Part shown: positions 1 through 7,701 of the stretch, piece by piece
Layout of the letters: every line of letters starts with the position of its first letter
How positions within the stretch are numbered: the first letter of the stretch is position 1
Source of the DNA: an uncultured Eubacteriales bacterium
GTDB taxonomy: Bacteria; Bacillota_A; Clostridia; Lachnospirales; Lachnospiraceae
Direction of reading: 5' to 3'
DNA: 8,918 bases
Assembly (NCBI GenBank): GCA_902803345.1
Contig: CADCPV010000296.1
Location: 1 to 8,918, forward strand
Notes under the pieces: generated by a model
What the model saw: the letters and a program-made list of their open reading frames with translations, nothing else
Told to the model about the DNA's origin: nothing
Databases searched by the model: none
Made by a program: the position numbers and the translations under genes

Positions 1-78
1 CCGAATCCGGACGGCCCCGGTCACCTGTATGAATGCCCGAAATGCCATCAGCGCTGTTATATGGATCCCAAAGGCTGA
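1..78 (+). CDS. C-terminal end of a Cys-x-x-Cys repeat protein (partial)
   Basis: Reading from base 1 there are 25 codons and a TGA stop. The start lies outside the window. The tail contains GHLYECPKCHQRCYMDPKG, which lines up with the middle of each repeat in the next protein (for example GHYEYYRCSECGACFFDRD): an aromatic, a Cys-x-x-Cys pair, two aromatic or hydrophobic residues and an acidic turn. The protein stops just after this half-repeat, without the usual hydrophobic strand that closes a repeat. It is probably a paralogue of the downstream lipoprotein and may share its transcript, since only 56 bases separate the stop from the next ATG and no terminator is visible there. Its function is unknown. 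The coding call is supported by this similarity, not by length. Confidence 0.7.
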   Translation, partial: PNPDGPGHLYECPKCHQRCYMDPKG

Positions 79-122
79 TCAGCGAAAACATTTTGGTGAA
101 TACTCATTCCTGACAATTTAAG

Positions 123-127
123 AAGGA
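123..127 (+). promoter_or_regulatory. ribosome binding site that fixes the repeat-lipoprotein start
   Basis: AAGGA lies 7 bases before the ATG at 135. A possible in-frame TTG at 129 is only one base from this site, too close to be used, so the ATG at 135 is preferred. Confidence 0.75.
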
Positions 128-134
128 CTTGTTC

Positions 135-1316
135 ATGAGCTTTAAAAAACTGTTTCCCACCATCGCACTATTTTTGGTGCTGCTTCTCCTGATTTCCTGT
201 TCCGGATGCCCCGGACAGGAGACCGGAGAGAGCGGCAGCGAAGCTGCGCCTTCGGGAAGCAGCAAAGAGAGCGTCGTGGAGAGCAGTACAGAGAGCCTTT
301 CCGAAGATGAACCCTCGTCAGGCGAATCGGATCCTTCCGGAAGTGTCCCGGGGAAGAATTCCTCAGAGACTGAAAACACTACCGAGTCAGAGACCTCAGA
401 AAGCGAAAGCGATTCGGACGATTCTTCGGAATCGGAGAGCGAAACAGAGCCGGAATCGACAACCGAACCGCCGCATGTGCATAAGCTGGAATTCACGGCA
501 GGCGTATATCCAACCTGCACGGAGCCTGGTCATTATGAGTATTACCGATGCAGTGAGTGCGGCGCCTGCTTCTTTGACCGGGACATGCAGAGTCCGATCA
601 GCTCATTTGACGAGACCGTTATTCCGCCGACCGGCCACAAGCTCGTGTATCACCCTTCAGACTCACCGGACTGTGATGAAATCGGCGTGGTGACGGCCTA
701 TTACGAGTGCGAAAACTGCGGAAACTGGTTCTTTGATGATCAAGGCCTGCAGCTCGTGGAGGATCATGAGGCGCTCGTTACAACAGGATCTCATCAGCTT
801 TCCCACGTCGAAGGCATCGAACCGAGCTGTAAAAACTTCGGTGTGAAGGAACACTGGAAATGTGCGATCTGCTTCCGCCGCTTCTATGATGAAAAGGCGG
901 AACAGCCGGTTGCGGACCCTGAAAAGGACCTTGTAATCGAGGCACTTCCGCATGATCTCCAAAAAGTGGACACCGCTGAAGCAACCTGCGGGCAGGACGG
1001 CGTGAAAACAGTGCATTATCAATGTAAAGCCTGCGGAAGCCGGTTCTATGATGAAAAAGGAGAGGAACCGGCTGATCCGAAGGATGTCATTATTCCGGCC
1101 ACAGGGGAGCATGATTTAGAGCATGTCCCTGAAAAGGAAGCAACAGAGACCGAAGACGGTATGAAGGAACACTGGCGCTGCAAGGTCTGCGGCGGGCTGT
1201 TCCTGGATGAAAAGGGCGAGAAACCGGTGAAATCCCAGGAGGAGCTGGTGATCCCGAAAAAGAATTCGGGAGAGGAATCTTCCTCCGAGACCGAGAACAG
1301 TACGGAGCAGAAGTAA
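135..1316 (+). CDS. secreted lipoprotein with five Cys-x-x-Cys repeats
   Basis: This 393-residue protein begins with a lipoprotein signal peptide: basic MSFKK, a hydrophobic run (about residues 6-20) and the lipobox LISC with Cys22 as the lipidation site. Residues 26-112 are a Ser/Glu/Thr-rich, probably extended linker. Five repeats follow, opening with His116, His168, His220, His273 and His326, a period of 52-53 residues. Each has the pattern H-x-L, then an early Cys (128, 180, 232, 285; absent from the fifth), a C-x-x-C pair (139/142, 192/195, 243/246, 297/300, 349/352), an F-[FYL]-D turn and a closing hydrophobic strand usually ending in Pro. The tail (377-393) is again Ser/Glu-rich. Three Cys plus one His per repeat could bind a metal or form disulfides; this is inference. 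Similar repeats occur in surface proteins of Clostridia, but I know no function for them. It would sit on the outer face of the membrane. Start chosen by the RBS at 123-127. Confidence 0.85.
   Translation: MSFKKLFPTIALFLVLLLLISCSGCPGQETGESGSEAAPSGSSKESVVESSTESLSEDEPSSGESDPSGSVPGKNSSETENTTESETSESESDSDDSSESESETEPESTTEPPHVHKLEFTAGVYPTCTEPGHYEYYRCSECGACFFDRDMQSPISSFDETVIPPTGHKLVYHPSDSPDCDEIGVVTAYYECENCGNWFFDDQGLQLVEDHEALVTTGSHQLSHVEGIEPSCKNFGVKEHWKCAICFRRFYDEKAEQPVADPEKDLVIEALPHDLQKVDTAEATCGQDGVKTVHYQCKACGSRFYDEKGEEPADPKDVIIPATGEHDLEHVPEKEATETEDGMKEHWRCKVCGGLFLDEKGEKPVKSQEELVIPKKNSGEESSSETENSTEQK
480..1262 (+). repeat. five tandem 52-53-codon protein repeats
   Basis: The units begin at codons 116, 168, 220, 273 and 326 of the lipoprotein. 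The conserved skeleton is H-x-L, about 10 residues to a Cys, a Gly, then [YW]-x-C-x-x-C, an F-[FYL]-D turn and a short hydrophobic strand. The DNA copies have diverged, so this is an old protein-level duplication and not a recent DNA repeat. The fifth unit has Glu338 where the others have the first Cys. Confidence 0.85.
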
Positions 1317-1355
1317 CAGCGTTCCCGCTGTAGTGTTTATTCGTGATTTTTACTG

Positions 1356-1419
1356 AAAAAAGGCCGCAGAAAGCCGGAAATACTTCAGACCATTCCGATT
1401 GACTTCCTGCGGCCCTTTT
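1356..1419 (+). terminator. hairpin terminator of the repeat lipoprotein gene
   Basis: GGCCGCAG (1362-1369) pairs with CTGCGGCC (1407-1414). Six A's precede the left arm and four T's follow the right arm after one extra C. An inner stem CGGAA (1375-1379) with TTCCG (1393-1397) shortens the otherwise 37-base loop. The A and T tracts make it potentially bidirectional. The U tract is short, so efficiency is uncertain. The right arm lies inside the spacer of the guaB promoter. Confidence 0.65.
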
Positions 1420-1427
1420 GCTATAAT
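1399..1427 (+). promoter_or_regulatory. guaB promoter, housekeeping sigma type with extended -10
   Basis: TTGACT (1399-1404) is followed after 17 bases by a perfect TATAAT (1422-1427), preceded by TG at 1419-1420, giving an extended -10. Transcription would begin near 1434, leaving a leader of about 66 bases before guaB. The guaB ribosome binding site AGGAG (1490-1494) lies 6 bases before the ATG. I see no purine riboswitch in the leader, which is also short for one. Confidence 0.8.
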
Positions 1428-1470
1428 CCATCTTAATATCCAGAAGTATCAGAAAGGCATCGAAGGTTAA

Positions 1471-2955
<1,485 letters not shown>

Positions 2956-2962
2956 TCGGATA

Positions 2963-2996
2963 ACAGGAGACCCGCCCTTTGTGGGCGGGTCTCTGT
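2963..2996 (+). terminator. strong hairpin after guaB, almost without a U tract
   Basis: GAGACCCGCCC (2967-2977) pairs perfectly with GGGCGGGTCTC (2983-2993) around a 5-base loop. ACA (2963-2965) and TGT (2994-2996) extend the stem past one bulged G. The nearest T run is only four bases, at 3008-3011. It may act as a 3' stabiliser or partial terminator that lets some transcription through to the next gene, for which I see no clear promoter. Confidence 0.6.
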
Positions 2997-3000
2997 CATG

Positions 3001-3007
3001 AAAAGGG
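3001..3007 (+). promoter_or_regulatory. ribosome binding site of the C11 peptidase gene
   Basis: AAAAGGG lies 10 bases before the ATG at 3018. A longer in-frame reading from TTG at 2979 would start inside the guaB hairpin and place residues ahead of the signal peptide, so the ATG at 3018 is preferred. Confidence 0.6.
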
Positions 3008-3017
3008 TTTTATCATA

Positions 3018-5453
3018 ATGAATCGTAATCATCGCAGCAAAAAACTCCGCAGATACCTGAAGCCTTTCCTTGCATTGCTTCTTTCTCTCTCACTTTGTCT
3101 GAACCTGTCCTCCTGTCTCATCGGGTCCGCGTATTTGATGGGCGATGCGCTCGGGCTTTTTGATGACGAAGAAGAGTATGATCCGGACTTTGATTACTGG
3201 GCATCTGAGCATGAAACCGATCGTCCGACAAGGCCGACGGAACAGACGGAGAGACCTACGGAACGACCGACGGAAAGACCGGAGACGGAAGCTTCGGAAA
3301 GAACGGAGGAGGAAGAAAGCACTTCTCAGGTTCCAGAGAGCACCGTGACGGAAACGGCCGAATCACCCACGGAAGCGACCCAGAATGCTGTACTGGAGAT
3401 GCGGGTCAGCTCGGACAACGGAGAGCTTGAAATCACACGCCCTTCCCGTGAAAATGAAACCCCGATGGGCGACCGGGGAATCTGGACGGTCTTTGTCTAT
3501 CTCTGCGGAACGGATCTGGAATCCGAAGGCCGCGGCCAGGGCGGTATGGGAACTGCAGACCTGCAGGAGATGATCGACAGTTCGAAAAACGCATCAATCC
3601 GTTTTGTCGTGGAGACCGGCGGAACCTCCTTCTGGTACAATGACACTGTTTCAGCTAAAACGAATGAGCGTTTTCTGATCGCGAACGGAACCATCACGAA
3701 GCTTGTGGATCTCGGGAAGCGCGGTATGGGCGCACCCGGAACGCTCCTGGATTTTCTGACTTATGGAATTGAAAACTATGCCTCCGAAAAGATGGCGCTT
3801 GTTTTCTGGAATCACGGCGGCGGAAGTATTACCGGTGTGTGCTTTGACGAGCTCTTTGACTTTGATTCGCTGACGCTTCGGGAGATTGATACGGCGCTCT
3901 CGACGGTTTCGCGCTCCATGACGGACCGTTTCGAGCTGATCGGCTTTGATGCCTGCCTGATGGGAACGCTGGAAACGGCGAATATTCTTGCAAACTACGC
4001 ACGCTATATGGTCGGATCCGAGGAGAGTGAGCCCGGATCAGGCTGGGATTACTCGGCCTTCGGCAGCTTCCTCGAGAGGAACCCTAATGCGGACGGTGCC
4101 GCTTTCGGCAGAATGATCTGCGACAGTTTCTATGAAGCCTGCGCGGCACAGAATGACTCGGATATCGCGACACTTTCCGTGATCGACCTCGAGAAGCTTG
4201 ATTCGATGCTGGTTTCATTCAACCGCTTCTCACGGGATATTTATGACGCAGGTTCTGACAGTGAAACGCTGACAGAACTTGTCCGCGGCATCCGTTCGGC
4301 CGAAAACTTCGGCGGCAACAACCGGGTTGACGGCTATACCAACATGGTAGATCTCGGCGGACTGGTTCAGGCCTGCAGCAGTGCTTCGTCGGAAGCGTCG
4401 AATCTGCTGTCGCTTCTTTCGGATACCGTTATTTACAAGATTTCCGGGAGGGATCATGAGAATGCTTCCGGACTTTCCCTGTACTATCCGCTGGAAGTGC
4501 AGGGCTCTTCGGAGTTTTCCACGTTCAGTGATATCTGTGTAAGTCCCTATTATCTTTCCTTTGTAGACCGGCAGGCCTACGGCGGTGTCACAGGCGGCGA
4601 TACCGGAAGCTATGATGACGACACCTGGTTTGAAGACGACGGATTCTGGAGCTGGCTGTTAGACGATGAGTACTTTGATGATGAGGATTACGACTGGGAA
4701 AATGACTATGACGGAACCTGGGATTCTGACGAAGATGAGGATGATTACTGGTATTACCTGGACGACTATGAAACGACCGGTGAAAGCAGCCTGATCACCT
4801 TCTCCGAGCCGCCCCAGATGGATGACGAAGGCGGGTACTATTTCGTTCTGGATGATGATGGCTATTACTATACCGCGGATGTAACCGCCTATGTTTACCA
4901 GCTGTCTTCGGACGGCGAGGACGTCATCGAGCTTGGCGAAACCATCGATGTCTATGCGGACTGGGATTCAGGACGTTTTGCGGATATGTTTGACGGATAC
5001 TGGATCTCGCTTCCGGACGGGCAGAACCTTGCGCTCTATGTAGTGGATTATGCAGATGACTCTGTGCTGTATTCCAGCCCGGTTTACCTGAATGACGATG
5101 AAACAAATCTCCGGATCCGTCAGTACTATGACAGCGGGGTCTGCATCATCGAAGGAGCTTTCGACGGTATCAGCGAATACGGTGCCTCTTCCCGCGAGAC
5201 CAGGACTGTGAATCCCGGTGACGTGATTGTTCCGCGCTATTACGCCTGGAACCTTGACACCGAAGAAGACATAGAGTATTACGGCTACGAGTATACGGTA
5301 ACCGATGATATGGAGATCTATTACAGCATCATGGATGAGGGCGATTACTTCTATGCTTTCTGCATTTTCGATCTTTTCGGGGATTACTACCTGACAGATT
5401 TTGCTTCCTATGCAGTAGAGGAAGACGGCTCCGTCAGCTGGTATGAGTTTTAA
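3018..5453 (+). CDS. lipoprotein cysteine peptidase, C11 (clostripain) family
   Basis: Predicted 811-residue surface protease. The signal peptide has a basic start (to residue 16), a hydrophobic run (17-30) and the lipobox LSSC with Cys33 lipidated. Residues 47-125 form an acidic then Thr/Glu/Arg/Pro-rich linker with TERP repeats. The C11 domain spans about 153-515: GIWTVFVYLCGTDLE (154-168), FWNHGGG (263-269) with the catalytic His266, and GFDACLM (309-315) with the nucleophile Cys313. Both catalytic residues are present. Clostripain-family enzymes cleave after Arg or Lys; specificity here is not tested. Residues 531-586 are an Asp/Glu/Tyr/Trp-rich block, and 590-811 is a Tyr- and Asp-rich, probably beta-rich domain I cannot name. 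No Lys, Arg or His occurs between Arg518 and Arg653. It would be anchored outside the cell and degrade protein or process surface proteins. Whether it shares a transcript with guaB depends on the hairpin at 2963-2996. Confidence 0.9.
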   Translation: MNRNHRSKKLRRYLKPFLALLLSLSLCLNLSSCLIGSAYLMGDALGLFDDEEEYDPDFDYWASEHETDRPTRPTEQTERPTERPTERPETEASERTEEEESTSQVPESTVTETAESPTEATQNAVLEMRVSSDNGELEITRPSRENETPMGDRGIWTVFVYLCGTDLESEGRGQGGMGTADLQEMIDSSKNASIRFVVETGGTSFWYNDTVSAKTNERFLIANGTITKLVDLGKRGMGAPGTLLDFLTYGIENYASEKMALVFWNHGGGSITGVCFDELFDFDSLTLREIDTALSTVSRSMTDRFELIGFDACLMGTLETANILANYARYMVGSEESEPGSGWDYSAFGSFLERNPNADGAAFGRMICDSFYEACAAQNDSDIATLSVIDLEKLDSMLVSFNRFSRDIYDAGSDSETLTELVRGIRSAENFGGNNRVDGYTNMVDLGGLVQACSSASSEASNLLSLLSDTVIYKISGRDHENASGLSLYYPLEVQGSSEFSTFSDICVSPYYLSFVDRQAYGGVTGGDTGSYDDDTWFEDDGFWSWLLDDEYFDDEDYDWENDYDGTWDSDEDEDDYWYYLDDYETTGESSLITFSEPPQMDDEGGYYFVLDDDGYYYTADVTAYVYQLSSDGEDVIELGETIDVYADWDSGRFADMFDGYWISLPDGQNLALYVVDYADDSVLYSSPVYLNDDETNLRIRQYYDSGVCIIEGAFDGISEYGASSRETRTVNPGDVIVPRYYAWNLDTEEDIEYYGYEYTVTDDMEIYYSIMDEGDYFYAFCIFDLFGDYYLTDFASYAVEEDGSVSWYEF
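3213..3302 (+). repeat. TERP-type low-complexity linker repeat
   Basis: Codons 66-95 of the C11 protein encode repeated Thr-Glu-Arg-Pro or close variants. The DNA repeats as variants of ACGGA(A/G)(A/C)GACC. Five of the six Arg residues (69, 72, 79, 83, 87) are followed by Pro. It separates the lipid anchor from the protease domain and could vary in length by slippage. Confidence 0.75.
4608..4775 (+). other. acidic and aromatic low-complexity block in the C11 peptidase
   Basis: Codons 531-586 contain about 27 Asp/Glu and about 17 Tyr/Trp/Phe in 56 residues, with no basic residue. The block lies between the protease domain and the C-terminal domain. It may bind calcium, a basic substrate or the cell wall; none of these is shown by the sequence. 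Confidence 0.7.
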
Positions 5454-5518
5454 ACGGGCGGGTTTTCCGGTTCCTTCCCGCGTGAGTCGGTTATTCTGTA
5501 AAATATCGTCATTCTCTC

Positions 5519-5820
5519 GGAAACGAGGTCCACGGCCTTATCATGGAGCAGAACGACCGGGATTGCAATGACGGAAGACCTGCAGCACAGCTTATTTTGA
5601 AGATGCGGATCATCTGATTGTAACAGTCCGGAACATGAATGGCTGGCTTGTTTCGACCGCACATATCCGCTTTGACGGCCCGGACATCGACATCCCTTGA
5701 GGAACGTGATATGCTGTACGAGAACCTTCCGCCGGCGATACGGTACGGAAAGGGCAGAAGGATCCGGCTGATTCGACAAAATCACGAGGTTTCATCGGGA
5801 TTTGACGCAATCAATCAACA
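5519..5820 (+). pseudogene. possible decayed coding remnant
   Basis: Bases 5454-5860 hold no intact gene. Three pieces on the + strand read like protein, with third-position G/C preference similar to the neighbours, but lie in different frames or are broken by stops. One starts at 5519 (GNEVHGLIMEQND). A second starts near 5590 in another frame (AYFEDADHLIVTVRN, then GWLVSTAHIRFDGPDIDIP) and ends at a TGA at 5698. A third continues in that same frame past a second TGA at 5707 (SAGDTVRKGQKDPADSTK) to a TGA near 5806. An overlapping frame from 5701 on is also open to 5830. A minus-strand frame across 5450-5590 (IAIPVVLLHDKAVDLVSERM) looks protein-like as well, so even the strand is uncertain. 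I do not recognise the parent family. It could instead be non-coding intergenic sequence. Bases 5454-5518 show only a weak 5-base inverted repeat (5458-5462 with 5477-5481) with no T tract. Confidence 0.3.
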
Positions 5821-5830
5821 ATTCAAATAA

Positions 5831-5859
5831 TTGACAAAATCCTCCTGAGGTTGTAAAGT
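5831..5859 (+). promoter_or_regulatory. pepF-buk promoter
   Basis: A perfect TTGACA (5831-5836) is followed after 17 bases by TAAAGT (5854-5859), 4 of 6 matches to the -10 consensus. Transcription would begin near 5866. The spacer contains CCTC-CT-GAGG (5841-5850), a short inverted repeat that could be an operator half-pair; that is speculative. Confidence 0.6.
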
Positions 5860-5884
5860 TATGACAATATGGCTTTGCAATTTC

Positions 5885-5890
5885 GGGAGG
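5885..5890 (+). promoter_or_regulatory. ribosome binding site that fixes the pepF start
   Basis: GGGAGG lies 6 bases before the ATG at 5897. An in-frame ATG at 5861 would lie upstream of the predicted transcript start and has no such site, so it is rejected. Confidence 0.85.
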
Positions 5891-5896
5891 TTTTTT

Positions 5897-7699
5897 ATGG
5901 AACTCGTGATGAGAAAAGATGTCCCCGTCGAAGAGACCTGGGACCTGTCGCTGATTTATAAAACGGAAGAGGAATTTCAGGAAGCGGTCAAAAAGATGAC
6001 GGCGCTTGCGGAGGATCTCTGTGCGAAATATCCGGGGAAACTGCTGGACGCGGATACGATTGTTTCCTGCCTCGATGAATACGATGAATATCTCAAAATC
6101 GAGGTCCTGGTCGGCAGCTATACCGGGCTTGCGGCTTCGGTGGATTATTATGATACGGAAATTCAGGAGAAGGATGCGCGGCTGACATCGATTCTGACGG
6201 AGCAGTCAAGCCGGCTCAGTTTCATTCGCTCTGAAATTCTCCTGTGCAGTGAAGAGGTGATCCGGGAAGCAATCGAAAAGACAAGGGTTGCAAAGGGCTT
6301 CCTCTCAGACCTTCTCCGGGACAAGCCGCACCGCCTGAGTCCGGAGACCGAGCGTGTTCTCACTGCTTTTTCCGAGACTTTCTTTGCGCCGGAGCGGATC
6401 TACAACATGGCGAAACTTGCGGACATGAAGTTCCCGAATTTCACCGTAAACGGAAAGGAATACCCGCTGGGATATTCGCTTTTCGAGGATGATTACGAGT
6501 ACGAGCGCGATACGGATGTCCGCCGCGCGGCTTTCAGGGCTTTTTCCGACAAGATCAGGCAGTATGAGAATGTAACGGCGGAAGCCTACAACACCTGTGT
6601 AAAGATTGACAAGACTCAGGCCGGGCTTCGCGGATACAAAGACGTTTTTGACTATCTCCTGTTTGACCAGAAGGTCACGCGTGAGATGTACGACCGCCAG
6701 ATTGACCTGATCACCGAAAAGCTTGCGCCGCATATGAGAAAGTACGCGAAGCTGATCCAGAAGATCTACGGACTGGACACGATGACCTTTGCCGACCTGA
6801 AGCTTCCGCTGGACCCGGATTATGATCCGAAGGTCACGATCGAGGAATCGCATCAGTACGTCCGTGAAGGCCTGTCGGTTCTCGGAGAGGACTATGTCGC
6901 GATGATCGACGAAGCCTACCGGGACCGCTGGATTGATTTTGCGAAGAACCAGGGCAAGATGACCGGCGGATTCTGCGCCTCACCATACGGCAGGGGTTCC
7001 TTTATCCTGCTTTCGTGGAACAACCGGATGTCGGATGTGTTCACGATCGCGCATGAACTTGGCCATGCGGGGCACTTCAAGCTCGCGAATGAGAACCAGT
7101 CGCAGTGGGATACGGATGTTTCGACCTACTTTGTGGAAGCGCCTTCGACGATGAACGAAATCCTGCTTGCACATCACCTCCTGAAAACGAACAATGACCC
7201 CAGATTCCGCCGCTGGGTGCTTTCGTGCATGATCGGGAACACCTATTATCATAACTTTGTGACCCATCTTCGGGAGGCCTGGTACCAGCGCGAAGTCTAC
7301 AAGATTATCGATGACGGCGGTTCGGTGAATGCGGAAACCTTGTCCGGAATCTTCAAAAAGAACCTGGAGCTTTTCTGGGGTGATACGGTAGAACTTCCGG
7401 AAGGTGCGGAACTCACCTGGATGCGGCAGCCGCATTACTATATGGGCCTGTATTCCTACACTTACAGCGCCGGGCTCACAGTCGCGACGCAGGCGGCTTT
7501 ACGGATCGAAAGAGAAGGCCAGAAGGCAGTTGAGGACTGGAAAAAGGTGCTCTGTGCCGGTTCTACTCTGGATCCTGCGGGACTCGCAAAACTCGCCGGA
7601 ATCGACATTTCGACGGACCAGCCGCTTCTTGATACGATTGACTATATCGGGTCGATTGTGGATGAGATTGAGAAGCTGACAGAAGAGATCGGAGACTGA
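5897..7699 (+). CDS. pepF: oligoendopeptidase F, M3 family zinc metallopeptidase
   Basis: A cytoplasmic zinc endopeptidase that cuts short peptides, completing breakdown of imported oligopeptides or released signal peptides. The 600 residues are the normal PepF length. The N-terminal helical region (about 1-200) carries the typical opening VEETWDLSLIY. The active site is HELGH (386-390): His386 and His390 bind zinc and Glu387 is the general base. The third zinc ligand is Glu414 in FVEAPSTMNE. GGFCASPYGRGSFILLSW (357-374) and PHYYMGLYSYTYSAG (512-526) are the conserved substrate-binding segments upstream and downstream of it. No signal peptide is present. The stop is 2 bases before the start of the butyrate kinase gene, so the two are probably co-transcribed and translationally coupled. 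The start at 5897 is set by GGGAGG 6 bases upstream. Confidence 0.95.
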   Translation: MELVMRKDVPVEETWDLSLIYKTEEEFQEAVKKMTALAEDLCAKYPGKLLDADTIVSCLDEYDEYLKIEVLVGSYTGLAASVDYYDTEIQEKDARLTSILTEQSSRLSFIRSEILLCSEEVIREAIEKTRVAKGFLSDLLRDKPHRLSPETERVLTAFSETFFAPERIYNMAKLADMKFPNFTVNGKEYPLGYSLFEDDYEYERDTDVRRAAFRAFSDKIRQYENVTAEAYNTCVKIDKTQAGLRGYKDVFDYLLFDQKVTREMYDRQIDLITEKLAPHMRKYAKLIQKIYGLDTMTFADLKLPLDPDYDPKVTIEESHQYVREGLSVLGEDYVAMIDEAYRDRWIDFAKNQGKMTGGFCASPYGRGSFILLSWNNRMSDVFTIAHELGHAGHFKLANENQSQWDTDVSTYFVEAPSTMNEILLAHHLLKTNNDPRFRRWVLSCMIGNTYYHNFVTHLREAWYQREVYKIIDDGGSVNAETLSGIFKKNLELFWGDTVELPEGAELTWMRQPHYYMGLYSYTYSAGLTVATQAALRIEREGQKAVEDWKKVLCAGSTLDPAGLAKLAGIDISTDQPLLDTIDYIGSIVDEIEKLTEEIGD

Positions 7700-7701
7700 G
7701 A

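Noticed and set aside
74..83. Perfect 10-base palindrome GCTGATCAGC across the stop of the first partial gene
   Set aside because: It is too short and has no loop, T tract or partner element. It could arise by chance.
104..520. Minus-strand open frame rich in Ser and Leu opposite the lipoprotein linker
   Set aside because: It is the antisense of the low-complexity Ser/Glu stalk, with no ribosome binding site or recognisable domain.
5635..5700. 21-codon small ORF (MNGWLVSTAHIRFDGPDIDIP)
   Set aside because: It has no good ribosome binding site and is better explained as part of the possible remnant, whose frame extends upstream of this ATG.
5861..5896. Upstream in-frame ATG adding 12 residues to PepF
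   Set aside because: It lies upstream of the predicted transcript start and lacks a ribosome binding site. The ATG at 5897 has an ideal one.
6305..6853. 182-codon minus-strand open frame within pepF
   Set aside because: It lies wholly inside a gene with intact motifs and has no independent support.
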